Assembly: GCA_019009955.1 (NCBI GenBank)
Contig: CM032228.1
Coordinates: 259,838,001 to 259,902,000 of the forward strand
From: Riptortus pedestris
Taxonomy: Eukaryota; Arthropoda; Insecta; Hemiptera; Alydidae
Direction: 5' to 3'
DNA: 64,000 nt
Positions within the stretch are counted from its first letter, which is position 1. Every line of letters begins with the position of its first letter. The position numbers and the translations under genes were made by a program. The notes beneath the pieces are model-generated. The model was not told where the DNA came from and ran no database searches. It worked only from the letters and a program-made list of their open reading frames with translations. Below are positions 1-11,620 of the stretch, piece after piece.

Positions 1-1080
1 ACCAATATATAAGCATCTTATACCCAGCACCAACCCTGCAACCTTCCCTCCAGCAGCAATGCAGCCATCCTGTATATATACCAATATATAAGCATCTTAT
101 ACCCAGCACCAACCCAGCAACCTTCCCTCCAGCAGCAATGCAGCCATCCTGTATATATACCAATATATAAGCATCTTATACCCAGCACCAACCCTGCAAC
201 CTTCCCTCCAGCAGCAATGCAGCCATCCTGTATATATACCAATATATAAGCATCTTATACCCAGCACCAACCCTGCAACCTTCCCTCCAGCAGCAATGCA
301 GCCATCCTGTATATATACCAATATATAAGCATCTTATACCCAGCACCAACCCAGCAACCTTCCCTCCAGCAGCAATGCAGCCATCCTGTATATATATACC
401 AATATATAAGCATCTTATACCCAGCACCAACCCTGCAACCTTCCCTCCTGCAGCAACCCAGCAACCTTCCCTCCAGCACCAACCCTGCAACCTTCTCTCC
501 AGGACCAACCCAGCAACCTTCCCTCCAGCACCAACCCAGCAACCTTCCCTCCAGCACCAACCCTGCAACCTTCCCTCCAGCACCAACCCAGCAACCTTCC
601 CTCCAGCACCAACCCTGCAACCTTCCCTCCAGCACCAACCCAGCAACCTTCCCTCCAGCACCAACCCTGCAACCTTCCCTCCTGCACCTACCCTGCAACC
701 TTCCCTCCAGCACCAACCCAGCAACCTTCCCTCCAGCACCAACCCTGCAACCTTCCCTCCAGCACCAACCCAGCAACCTTCCCTCCAGCACCAACCCAGC
801 AACCTTCCCTCCAGCACCAACCCAGCAACCTTCCCTCCAGCACCAACCCTGCAACCTTCCCTCCAGCACCAACCCTGCAACCTTCCCTCCAGCAGCAACC
901 CAGCAACCTTCCCTCCAGCACCAACCCAGCAACCTTCCCTCCAGGACCAACCCAGCAATCTTCCCTCCAGGACCAACCCAGCAACCTTCCCTCCAGCAGC
1001 AACCCAGCAACCTTCCCTCCAGCACCAACCCTGCAACCTTCCCTCCAGCACCAACCCAGCAACCTTCCCTCCAGCAGTCA
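1..1080. repeat. Composite minisatellite: 79-bp units (1-about 420), then 26-bp units (about 420-1,080)
   Basis: The first 420 bases are five copies of a 79-bp unit that starts ACCAATATATAAGCATC. Each unit contains one and a bit copies of a 26-bp motif (CAACCTTCCCTCCAGCACC plus ACCCAG or ACCCTG). From about 430 the 26-bp motif alone repeats some 24 times, with CCCAG/CCCTG and CACC/CAGC variants. Long open frames cross the array in several frames and both strands, which follows from the repeat and not from a gene. The array ends at about 1,080 in single-copy sequence. Confidence 0.95.
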
Positions 1081-3011
1081 GCATGACCCCTTTCTATCCT
1101 CACACACAGTCAGCATGTCTTGTCAACACCAGTTGCAACACTTGTATGCCCCCATACCACTTTACAATGAGTAATTATCTATTGATCGTCCATATTCGGT
1201 TCTAGTTATTAATTATGCTCTATATTTTTCCTATATTGACAGGGGTAATTACAGATATCGGCTAGCCAAAAACAGCCGATAGAGAAACTCAGAATCTTCT
1301 TATTTATTATTTCTAAATATCTCAATCTCCGTGCTCGTTTCGTCCTTTTATGTCTCCCTTTCAAAGTGAATTTATGCATTTCTAAAAAACTGCACTTTTG
1401 CACAATGCTACTTTGAAAACAAAATCGAAAAGAAAAACTGGATTCATCCTTGAGATTAATTAAAGATTCGTGAACATGAAGTAAGAAATTAGCTTATAAG
1501 CCCGGCTACCATTGCCTGTTGATAATAGTTATAGAATTGTCGGCTGACTTAGGCTTGATATTAGTTGAGAAACAAATGTCCTTATATAATGGACAAGGAG
1601 TACATGGCTATTGAGCATTCATTCGAGCAAAGTTGTGTTGATAAATATCGGTTCCCCGTGAATGAGACCAACAAGTATCCTAATTTCGTGTTGCCATATT
1701 TCAACCAAAAGTTCTCATCTCAATAAAAGACCTTCAGGATTTGGCTTGCAAATAAACATAGCTTACTCACACGGCGGAACTATTCTCAACGCAGACAATC
1801 CTTTAATTGTTCAGGAAATCCTTTCCTGATGAAGCCATTTTTTGTTGCAGAAAAGCGCCATTTGATACTTTGCAAATTTGTATCAATATTGATGGCTAAA
1901 CGACTCAACATAGATATACTAGCAATTGTATGGTTTTGGCTAATGACTGAATTAGAATAGAAAAATCCAGCTGATTTTAACTCGGATGTGATTGAATTTC
2001 AATTACACTTTATTATAATTTTGCATCTATAAAGAAAAATCATTTCGCCTTATTGATAATCTTATTTGTGGCCTATGCCTAACCTTGCCCGAGCTTTCAG
2101 AAGTAAAATGGGTAAAATATCACTGAAAATTAGTTTCAACATTTCCAACAATACGAAGTTGGTGCATTCATCTAAAATAAATGAATTTAACGACTTTAGT
2201 AACAAAGCCATTTGAGCAGTACAGCCATTCAAAATGCACTAATTGTGCCTTTGTTACTACCATAAATTAATGCTGGTTCATTAAAAAAATCAAAAAGACT
2301 AAGTAAACAAATTGTTAAAAAAAGATCATTGCATTATTAAAATATAATAAGGATTTATGTTACACGAAAAAAAAGTTCCTGAGATTTAAATATACTGAAG
2401 TATAAAATATTATCTAAGGATAACATAACTAAAAGATTATTATATATAACATAATATATATTACATTTGTTCAATATAACATAGCTATATAAAACTAGGA
2501 CATTATCAAACGAGGGAATTTTTCTAATATCTTCATTATTTATTTTATTTTACTTTCGATTTTATTTATCTCTACTAATGTGTAATAGGCCTAAAAAATA
2601 AAGAACCGAGTACTTAACGTCATTTCGTATGAATTAAACAAGTGACATGCGTAATCAAAAAATATCAATTTAATTAAACAAAGTTGTGACTCCTATTAAC
2701 ATGAACGAGGCACATATATTAACTGACTAAAATCTAAAAAAGAATAAATTACATAAATAAATAAAAACGTATACTGTTTGAATATCTATTACACATTTAC
2801 TTCCCTCCTCATTATTCTTCAGATATTTGCGGCTTATTTGAAGTGAGTAGAGTTCATATTATGACAGGCATATCGATCCTTACTATCATGGCGAACTGAA
2901 CAAGCCTGCCTTCACAAACAAACTATAAATCACTCCTCCCATTTATGAGGAGAAATTGATAAATATTCATTACAGTAATAATATTTAAAGGATTTATTAT
3001 CTTTATATATA
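1081..3011. other. Unassigned AT-rich region
   Basis: About 1.9 kb of AT-rich, apparently single-copy sequence. I recognise no coding region, RNA gene or transposon terminus in it; the only open frames are short and without known motifs. Stretches around 2,330-2,480 and 2,730-2,770 are close to pure A/T. Confidence 0.5.
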
Positions 3012-3016
3012 TAATT

Positions 3017-3234
3017 ATCAAGTACGTCTGTATGTCACTCAACTCCTCCTAAACGGCTGGACCGGTTTGAATGAATTTTATTTGTGCGTGTTAGGCTGAC
3101 GTTTAGAGTTACAAATCAGGCCAGCAGATGGAGCAGGGGTGGGGGTCGTAAGGGAGGCCTGAAATTAAAAATAGCCATATTTCGTTCCTATTGGTTTTTC
3201 AGCAAATATGCACAGGTTAAAAGTTGTTTATTTT
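3017..3234 (+). mobile_element. Helitron family C, 5' fragment
   Basis: Begins ATAATTATCAAGTACGTCTG, aligned with ATAATTCTAGCGTACGTGTG at the family C starts near 9,830 and 55,538, followed by the shared TATGTCACTSAACTCCTCC. It continues through the subterminal block (GGAGTGGGGG-like, GGCCTGAAATTAAAAATAGC) and is cut off at the E-family palindrome at 3,235. No 3' end is present, so it is a broken copy. Confidence 0.65.
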
Positions 3235-3723
<489 letters not shown>

Positions 3724-3725
3724 TT

Positions 3726-3850
3726 AGCAGATTTCCCTTAAGGGAAATCAGCTATTGAGGTTGTACTCATGACGGAATTTTCGAAATTTTTCTTCAAATG
3801 TCCATCGATCCTACCTAGTAGATGACGAAAATGAGGTCCGTTCAAAACTG
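3726..3850 (+). repeat. E-family dispersed repeat, copy 2
   Basis: AGCAGATTTCCCTT/AAGGGAAATCAGCT palindrome followed by ATTGAGGTTGTACTCATGAC and ending GAGGTCCGTTCAAAACTG at a short TA-rich tract. Same E-then-D order as the copy pair at 3,235-3,723. Confidence 0.7.
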
Positions 3851-3875
3851 TATATTTATATCTATATATATATTT

Positions 3876-4430
3876 GTCTGTTACCGCTCTAGCGGTCGCA
3901 ATTTTTATTCGATCGTTACCAAACTCGATATTTAGTCGTTTTATGTAAAAAGAAAGATCAAGTTCGTTAACGGCTGAAATCGGACCAGTGGGAGGGGGGG
4001 TTTAGAGGGGAGGATTTTCGAAAATTCGAAATATCTCCATTAGTATACGTCGGATCGAAAAATATTACAGAATTAATCTTATTGCAAATTAAATTTACTA
4101 TAAATATTGTTCTATACATTTATTCTGTATCTTGATTATTAACTGACATATTTGTATTTGTATTCTGCATGTGCTCGGCAGCAGTGGCTATGTTCGGACT
4201 TTCCGCCGAGAGCTCTGGTGGCCGTTTCCATAACTATTCGTCCCTCGTGAATAGGTTTAGAGGTTAGGTCAACTGTTTTTTGGGGCTAGAAACTACTGGG
4301 TTATTACGCCCTAAATAATGTTTTAGGTTTAGAGGTTTCTTACTACTACAGTTGCTATTAAGCAGATTTCTCTATTGTATAACTTTACGTGGGAAATCTG
4401 CTTAGTTTACGCAGCCCCTGCGTGACGGAC
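3876..4430 (+). mobile_element. D-family element, full length (555 bp)
   Basis: Terminal GTCTGTTAC on the left pairs imperfectly with GTGACGGAC on the right (7 of 9 as an inverted repeat). Just inside each end lies a hairpin: ACCGC-TCTA-GCGGT on the left and ACGCAG-CCC-CTGCGT on the right. A further inverted pair, GCAGATTTC and GAAATCTGC, sits before the right hairpin. T-rich flanks on both sides suggest insertion in TTT. No open frame of note, so it is a MITE-like non-autonomous element. A diverged second D 3' end follows at about 4,480-4,595. Confidence 0.65.
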
Positions 4431-4479
4431 TTTTATTAAGTGAAACGGACGAGCTATGGTCGCTTCTATTTGTTTCCGC

Positions 4480-4595
4480 CGAAAGCTAGTTCAGCCTTTT
4501 CCGTAACGGTTCGGTACTCATATAAAGATTTCTCAATTGTATAACTTTACGTGGGAAGTATGCTTAATATCCGAAGCACCTGCGTGATGGACTAT
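4480..4595 (+). mobile_element. D-family element, diverged 3' end fragment
   Basis: Repeats the D 3' region (CCGCCGAAAGCTAGTTC, AACTTTACGTGGGAA, then GCACCTGCGTGATGGAC) with several changes from the copy ending at 4,430. It has no 5' end. Confidence 0.55.
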
Positions 4596-4713
4596 TGTTA
4601 TTTAGTATAACTTCTTTTTATATTTTTACGCTTTTGTCGTATGACAAAGTATAAACGAGATATACGCTAAAAAATTAAACTGGGAGCCAACAATTTGATT
4701 AGACACTAACGAT

Positions 4714-5632
4714 TGACCCCCTACTCCCATTCCCACCTACTCCACTCTCCCTTCATCTCACCATTCCATACCCCATTCCCACCTATTCCACTCTCCCTTC
4801 ATCTCACCATTCCATACCCCATTCCCACCTACTCCACTCTCCCTTCATCTCACCATTCCATACCCCATTCCCACCTACTCCACTCTCCCTTCATCTCACC
4901 ATTCCATACCCCATTCCCACCTACTCCACTCTCCCTTCATCTCACCATTCCATACCCCATTCCCACCTACTCCACTCTCCCTTCATCTCACCATTCCATA
5001 CCCCATTCCCACCTACTCCACTCTCCCTTCATCTCACCATTCCATACCCCATTCCCACCTACTCCACTCTCCCTTCATCTCACCATTCCATACCCCATTC
5101 CCACCTACTCCACTCTCCCTTCATCTCACCATTGCATACCCCATTCCCACCTACTCCACTCTCCCTTCATCTCACCATTCCATACCCCATTCCCACCTAT
5201 TCCACTCTCCCTTCATCTCACCATTCCATACCCCATTCCCACCTATTCCACTCTCCCTTCATCTCACCATTCCATACCCCATTCCCACCTATTCCACTCT
5301 CCCTTCATCTCACCATTCCATACCCCATTCCCACCTACTCCACTCTCCCTTCATCTCACCATTCCATACCCCATTCCCACCTACTCCACTCTCCCTTCAT
5401 CTCACCATTCCATACCCCATTCCCACCTACTCCACTCTCCCTTCATCTCACCATTCCATACCCCATTCCCACCTACTCCACTCTCCCTTCATCTCACCAT
5501 TCCATACCCCATTCCCACCTATTCCACTCTCCCTTCATCTCACCATTCCAAACCCCATTCCCACCTATTCCACTCTCCCTTCATCTAACCATTCCAAACC
5601 CCATTCCCACTTACTCCACTCTCCCTTTATCT
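4714..5632. repeat. 46-bp satellite array, about 20 copies
   Basis: Monomer contains CCCCATTCCCACCTACTCC then ACTCTCCCTTCATCTCACC and ATTCCATA; spacing between identical positions is exactly 46 bases. The main variant is CCTACT/CCTATT; the last copies carry CCAAAC in place of CCATAC. Extremely pyrimidine-rich on the plus strand. It passes straight into the 100-bp array at about 5,633. Confidence 0.95.
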
Positions 5633-8155
5633 TGCCGTAAGACAATAACAACACCGCAAATGTAGAGCAAACGAGGTCAATATCTAGCTGAGGTAAAAAC
5701 TCTGCTACGATTGGAGTGATGTTACTTTGGAGTATTGCCATAGGACAATAAGAATCCCTCATATCTAGAGCTAACAAAGGGAATATCTAGCTGAGGTAAA
5801 AACTTTGCTACGATTGGTGTGATGTATTGGACTATTGAGGTAAAACAATAACAATCCCTCATATCTATAGCTGACGAGGCAAGTATCTAGCTGAGGGAAA
5901 AAATCTCCAACGATTGTTGTCATGTTACGTTGGAGTATTGCCGTAGGACAATAACAATCCCTCATATCTAGAGCTAACAAAGGGAATATCTAGCTGAGGT
6001 AAAAACTCTGCTACGATTGGTGTGATGTATTGGACTATTGAGGTACGACAATAACAATCCCTCATATCTATTGCTAATGAGGCGAGTATCTAGCTGAGGT
6101 AAAAACTCTGCTACGATTGGTGTGATGTATTGGACTATTGAGGTACGACAATAACAATCCCTCATATCTATAGCTAACGAGGCGAGTATCTAGCTGAGGT
6201 AAAAACTCTGCTACGATTGGTGTGATGTATTGGACTATTGAGGTACAACAATAACAATCTCTCATATGAAGAGCTAACGAGGCGAGTATCTAGCTGAGGT
6301 AAAAACTCTGCTACGATTGGTGTGATGTATTGGACTATTGAGGTACGACAATAACAATCCCTCATATCTATAGCTAACGAGGCGAGTATCTAGCTGAGGT
6401 AAAAACTCTGCTACGATTGGTGTGATGTATTGGACTATTGAGGTACGACAATAACAATCCCTCATATCTATTGCTAATAAGGCGAATATCTAGCTGAGGT
6501 AAAAACTCTCGTACGATTGGTGTGATGTATTGGACTATTGAGGTACGACAATAACAATCCCTCATATCTATTGCTAATAAGGCGAATATCTAGCTGAGGT
6601 AAAAACTCTCGTACGATTGGTGTGATGTATTGGACTATTGAGGTACGACAATAACAATCCCTCATATCTATAGCTAACGAGGCGAGTATCTAGCTGAGGT
6701 AAAAACTCTGCTACGATTGGTGTGATGTATTGGACTATTGAGGTACGACAATAACAATCGCTCATATCTATTGCTAATGAGGCGAGTATCTAGCTGAGGT
6801 AAAAACTCTGCTACGATTGGTGTGATGTATTGGACTATTGAGGTACGACAATAACAATCCCTCATATCTATTGCTAATGAGGCGAGTATCTAGCTGAGGT
6901 AAAAACTCTGCTACGATTGGTGTGATGTATTGGACTATTGAGGTACAACAATAACAATCCCTCATATCTATTGCTAATGAGGCAAATATCTAGCTGAGGG
7001 AAAAACTCTGCTACGATTGGTGTGATGTATTGGACTATTGAGGTACGACAATAACAATCCCTCATATCTATAGCTAACGAGGCGAGTATCTAGCTGAGGT
7101 AAAAACTCTGCTACGATTGGTGTGATGTATTGGACTATTGAGGTACGACAATAACAATCCCTCATATCTATTGCTAATGAGGCGAGTATCTAGCTGAGGT
7201 AAAAACTCTGCTACGATTGGTGTGATGTATTGGACTATTGAGGTACGACAATAACAATCCCTCATATCTATAGCTAACGAGGCGAGTATCTAGCTGAGGG
7301 AAAAAATCTCCAACGATTGGTGTGATGTTACGTTGGAGTATTGCCGTAGGACAATAACAATCCCTTATATCTAGAGCTAACAAAGGGAATATCTAGCTGA
7401 GGTAAAAACTCTGCTACGATTGGTGTGATGTATTGGACTATTGAGGTACGACAATAACAATCCCTCATATCTATAGCTAACGAGGCGAGTATCTAGCTGA
7501 GGTAAAAACTCTGCTACGATTGGTGTGATGTATTGGACTATTGAGGTACGACAATAACAATCCCTCATATCTATTGCTAATGAGGCGAGTATCTAGCTGA
7601 GGTAAAAACTCTGCTACGATTGGTGTGATGTATTGGACTATTGAGGTACGACAATAACAATCCCTCATATCTATTGCTAATGAGGCGAATATCTAGCTGA
7701 GGTAAAAACTCTGCTACGATTGGTGTGATGTATTGGACTATTGAGGTACGACAATAACAATCCCTCATATCTATTGCTAACGAGGCGAATATCTAGCTGA
7801 GGTAAAAACTCTGCTACGATTGGTGTGATGTATTGGACTATTGAGGTACGACAATAACAATCCCTCATATCTATTGCTAATGAGGCGAGTATCTAGCTGA
7901 GGTAAAAACTCTGCTACGATTGGTGTGATGTATTGGACTATTGAGGTACGACAATAACAATCCCTCATATCTATAGCTAACGAGGCGAATATCTAGCTGA
8001 GGTAAAAACTCTGCTACGATTGGTGTGATGTATTGGACTATTGAGGTACGACAATAACAATCCCTCATATCTATTGCTAATGAGGCGAATATCTAGCTGA
8101 GGTAAAAACTCTGCTACGATTGGTGTGATGTATTGGACTATTGAGGTATGACAAT
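5633..8155. repeat. 100-bp satellite array, about 25 copies
   Basis: Monomer carries GCTGAGGTAAAAACTCTGCT, ACGATTGGTGTGATGTATTG and ACTATTGAGGTACGACAATA. Most copies are 100 bases. Three copies (near 5,715, 5,925 and 7,325) are about 103 bases with GTTACGTTGGAGTATTGCCG in place of GTATTGGACTATTGAGG, a second monomer type scattered in the array. Variants TTGCTAATGAGG and TAGCTAACGAGG alternate without strict order. Minus-strand frames of 63 codons recur every 100 bases in shifting frames and are not genes. Confidence 0.96.
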
Positions 8156-9547
8156 AGGTAGGTCACTTTTTGGGGCAGCGAATGAATAACGGGAGTAGTG
8201 AGCATTGCTATTGTAGGTCACTATTTGGGGCAGCGAATGAATAACAGGAGCAGAGAGCATTGCTATTGTAGGTCACTATTTGGGGCAGCGAATGAATGAC
8301 AGGAGCAGAGAGCATTGCTATTGTAGGTCACTATTTGGGGCAGCGAATGAATAACAGGAGCAGAGAGCATTGCTATTGTAGGTCACTATTTGGGGCAGCG
8401 AATGAATAACAGGAGCAGAGAGCATTGCTATTGTAGGTCACTATTTGGGGCAGCGAATGAATAACAGGAGCAGAGAGCATTGCTATTGTAGGTCACTATT
8501 TGGGGCAGCGAATGAATAACAGGAGCAGAGAGCATTGCTATTGTAGGTCACTATTTGGGGCAGCGAATGAATGACAGGAGCAGAGAGCATTGCTATTGTA
8601 GGTCACTATTTGGGGCAGCGAATGAATAACAGGAGCAGAGAGCATTGCTATTGTAGGTCACTATTTGGGGCAGCGAATGAATAACAGGAGCAGAGAGCAT
8701 TGCTATTGTAGGTCACTATTTGGGGCAGCGAATGAATAACAGGAGCAGAGAGCATTGCTATTGTAGGTCACTATTTGGGGCAGCGAATGAATAACAGGAG
8801 CAGCGAGCATTGCTATTGTAGGTCACTATTTGGGGCAGCGAATGAATAACAGGAGCAGAGAGCATTGCTATTGTAGGTCACTATTTGGGGCAGCGAATGA
8901 ATGACAGGAGCAGAGAGCATTGCTATTGTAGGTCACTATTTGGGGCAGCGAATGAATGACAGGAGCAGAGAGCATTGCTATTGTAGGTCACTATTTGGGG
9001 CAGCGAATGAATAACAGGAGCAGAGAGCATTGCTATTGTAGGTCACTATTTGGGACAGCGAATAAATGACAGGAGCAGAGAGCATTGCTATTGTAGGTCA
9101 CTATTTGGGGCAGCGAATGAATAACAGGAGCAGTCAGCATTGCTATTGTAGGTCACTATTTGGGGCAGCGAATGAATAACAGGAGCAGAGAGCATTGCTA
9201 TTGTAGGTCACTATTTGGGGCAGCGAATGAATAACAGGAGCAGAGAGCATTGCTATTGTAGGTCACTATTTGGGGCAGCGAATGAATAACAGGAGCAGAG
9301 AGCATTGCTATTGTAGGTCACTATTTGGGGCAGCGAATGAATAACAGGAGCAGAGAGCATTGCTATTGTAGGTCACTATTTGGGGCAGCGAATGAATAAC
9401 AGGAGCAGAGAGCATTGCTATTGTAGGTCACTATTTGGGGCAGCGAATGAATAACAGGAGCAGAGAGCATTGCTATTGTAGGTCACTATTTGGGGCAGCG
9501 AATGAATAACAGGAGAAGAGAGCATTGCTATTGTAGGTCACTATTTG
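8156..9547. repeat. 55-bp satellite array (first family), about 25 copies
   Basis: Monomer reads AGGTCACTATTTGGGGCAGC, GAATGAATAACAGGAGCAGA, GAGCATTGCTATTGT and is very uniform (ATAAC/ATGAC is the main variant). It begins inside a broken 100-bp monomer (after GACAATA) with no spacer, and ends with a partial monomer at 9,547. It shares its length but not its sequence with the 55-bp satellite at 48,690. Confidence 0.96.
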
Positions 9548-9762
9548 TCTAATCAATACGTGCAACGGGAGGGAGCCAGCCTCCTCAACCAACCACAATG
9601 AGTTGGCAGTGCGAGGGGAAACCAATCAATGCCTATCATTGTGTATATTGTGTTGTCTTCAGATGGGGAATTGATATATAAAACTGCATCAAACAGTATA
9701 AGACAAAGAATCGTTAAAATAAACCACTAATCACTGGAATTATTCATAAATTATATATATAT

Positions 9763-9771
<9 letters not shown>
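9548..9771. other. Short unassigned spacer
   Basis: About 220 bases between the 55-bp array and the (TA)n before a Helitron. I see no known motif in it. Confidence 0.4.
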
Positions 9772-9827
<56 letters not shown>

Positions 9828-9828
9828 A
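9772..9828. repeat. (TA)n tract before Helitron C
   Basis: TA repeat, slightly interrupted by TTTATA near its end, directly joined to the Helitron C start at 9,830. Confidence 0.9.
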
Positions 9829-9829
9829 T

Positions 9830-10606
9830 TCTAGCGTACGCGTGTATGTCACTGAACTCCTCCTAGACGGATGGACCGATTTGATTGAATTTTTAAATAC
9901 GCGTTCGGGTGACGCCCCGGATGGTTTAGCGCCGCAGATCGGCCAGGCAGATGGAGCAGGAGTGGGGGTCGTGAGGGTGGCCTGAAATTAGAAATAGCTG
10001 TATTTCGTTTCCTATTGGTTTTTCGGCAAATATGCTCAGGATAAGAGTTGTTTATGTTGTTATTTGGAGTAACTTTTGTCACATTTACTTTTGTCGTATA
10101 ATAAAGTATAAACGAGATATACAGTAGAAAATTAAAGTGGGGCCAACAATTTTATTCGGCACCAACGATTGAACCGAACTGAACAAAACTCGGTATGTGA
10201 ATTAGCATTAGTTCTACCATGGTTATAAGATGTACTAAATTTGTTAAGTTCGAACGAGAGTGGGGGTTTACTGAAGGCCGATAACTAAAAAACGCCGATA
10301 TCTCGGTTAATATTAAAGACAGTGAAAAAAGGTACATGACAACGTTTATAGATCTTTAAATTGGCAAAACGATTGGTTCTATACAAAATTTCGATCTGAC
10401 TCAAACTAACTGAGATATTTAGAATTTTCGAAATTCCTCCTGTTTAACCCCCCCCCCTCTCCCAATGATCCGATTCCAGCCGTTGAAGAACATGATCCGT
10501 CTTTTAACGTGAAACGTTCAAATACGGAGTTTGGTAAGGATCGAGCAAAAATTGCGACAGCTAGAGCGTTAACAGGCAAATACACCTCTATCTTTATATA
10601 TATAAT
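9830..10606 (+). mobile_element. Helitron C, first (partial) unit of a composite
   Basis: Starts TCTAGCGTACGCGTGTATGT after AATAT-AAT, as expected for a Helitron 5' TC inserted at A/T. It is followed by CACTGAACTCCTCCTAGACG and GGATGGACCGATTTGATTG, the subterminal layout of insect Helitrons. From about 10,270 to 10,585 the sequence matches the D-family 5' half in reverse (CTAGAGCGTTAACAGGC near 10,562-10,578). There is no 3' CTAG end before the next unit starts at 10,607. Confidence 0.7.
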
Positions 10607-11254
10607 TCTAGCGTACGTGTGTATGTCACTGAAGTCCTCCTAGACGGTTGGAGCGATTTGATTGAATTTTTAAATACGCGTTCGAGTGACGCCCCGGATG
10701 GTTTAGCGCCGCAGATCGGCCAGGCAGATGGAGCAGGTCTCCGGTCGAAGGGCGAACGGCGAGGTTATTGGAAATGTAATGAAATGTTAATTTGTTTATC
10801 TAATGTATGTCCTTAGAATTTAAGTATGATATCTATATAATGATGTTTTCAGCTACGAGAGGATTTCACTTTCAGATATTGTTATTTATTTTCCAAATTT
10901 ATTTTAATTAGATTTGAATGTTGCAATTATTTTCTTTTCTTTATTTATATTTATGTATTTGCGTTATTATTGTTGAGGGTTTTTATTTATTTCAGTTATT
11001 GGTCTACAACTGTTTGTTTTTAAGAACGTGTAGAGCGCATTCTACCAAATAATCTCAGAACTAAAACGTCTTCTTTTCCATCTCTTATTTTTCCTTTTCC
11101 TTTTGTGTACCATGTTTTTGCGATATTTTATTTACTATTTGATTTTATGCAAACGTGCACATAACAAATGTTCTTTTTTGCGTTATTAAAAGTAGATTTT
11201 TTTTAAACATAATATTATTAAATTTAATATCCTAATCACTTGATATATAATGCA
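10607..11254 (+). mobile_element. Helitron C, second unit, lacking its 3' terminus
   Basis: Starts TCTAGCGTACGTGTGTATGT and is collinear with the copy at 56,281-56,954, through GCGCCGCAGATCGGCCAGGC and the AT-rich body to TTGATATATAATGC. There it runs into a TA tract, whereas the other copy continues for about 30 bases with the hairpin and terminal CTAG. The end is thus deleted here. No transposase frame. Confidence 0.75.
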
Positions 11255-11280
11255 TATATATATATATATATATATTTATA

Positions 11281-11620
11281 TGTAAAATAGTAACACTATA
11301 GGCTGCACTAATATGACTACTAACTTAGACTACAGGCTGTACTAATATAACTACTAACTTACACCATAGGCTGTACTAATATAACTACTAACTTAGACTA
11401 TAGGCTGTCCTAATATAACTACTAACTTACACCATACATAGGCTGTACTAATATAACTACTAACTTACACCATAGGCTGTACTAATATAACTAACATAGA
11501 CTATAGGCTGTACTAATATAACTACTAACTTACACCATAAGCTGTACTAATATAACTACTAACTTAGACTATAGGATGTACTAATATAACTACTAACTAA
11601 GACTATAGGCTGTACTATAG
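11281..11620. repeat. 34-bp tandem repeat, about 9-10 copies
   Basis: Unit ACTATAGGCTGTACTAATAT then AACTACTAACTTAG. Units alternate between TTAGACTATAGG and TTACACCATAGG, suggesting a 68-bp higher-order dimer; a few carry small insertions or deletions. It leads without spacer into the 49-bp array. Confidence 0.9.

Noticed and set aside
255..1205. Long open frames (up to about 300 codons) on both strands
   Set aside because: They track a 26/79-bp tandem repeat and are open in several frames at once; no start context or domain supports a gene.
4713..5665. 291- and 177-codon open frames rich in Pro, Ser and His
   Set aside because: They result from the 46-bp pyrimidine-rich satellite; a 46-base period cycles through all three frames.
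5974..8068. A ladder of 63-codon minus-strand frames with near-identical proteins, which might look like a small-protein gene family
   Set aside because: Each begins 100 bases after the last in a shifting frame, follows the satellite monomer, and overlaps its neighbours.
8156..9547. Regular repeats that could suggest a CRISPR-like array
   Set aside because: There are no variable spacers; the full 55-base unit is repeated head to tail, as in a satellite.
9849..10082. Short frames at Helitron C starts (TELLLDGWTDLIEFLNTRSG) shared by several copies
   Set aside because: Conservation follows the nucleotide-conserved Helitron 5' region; frames are short, end at different places and show no domain.
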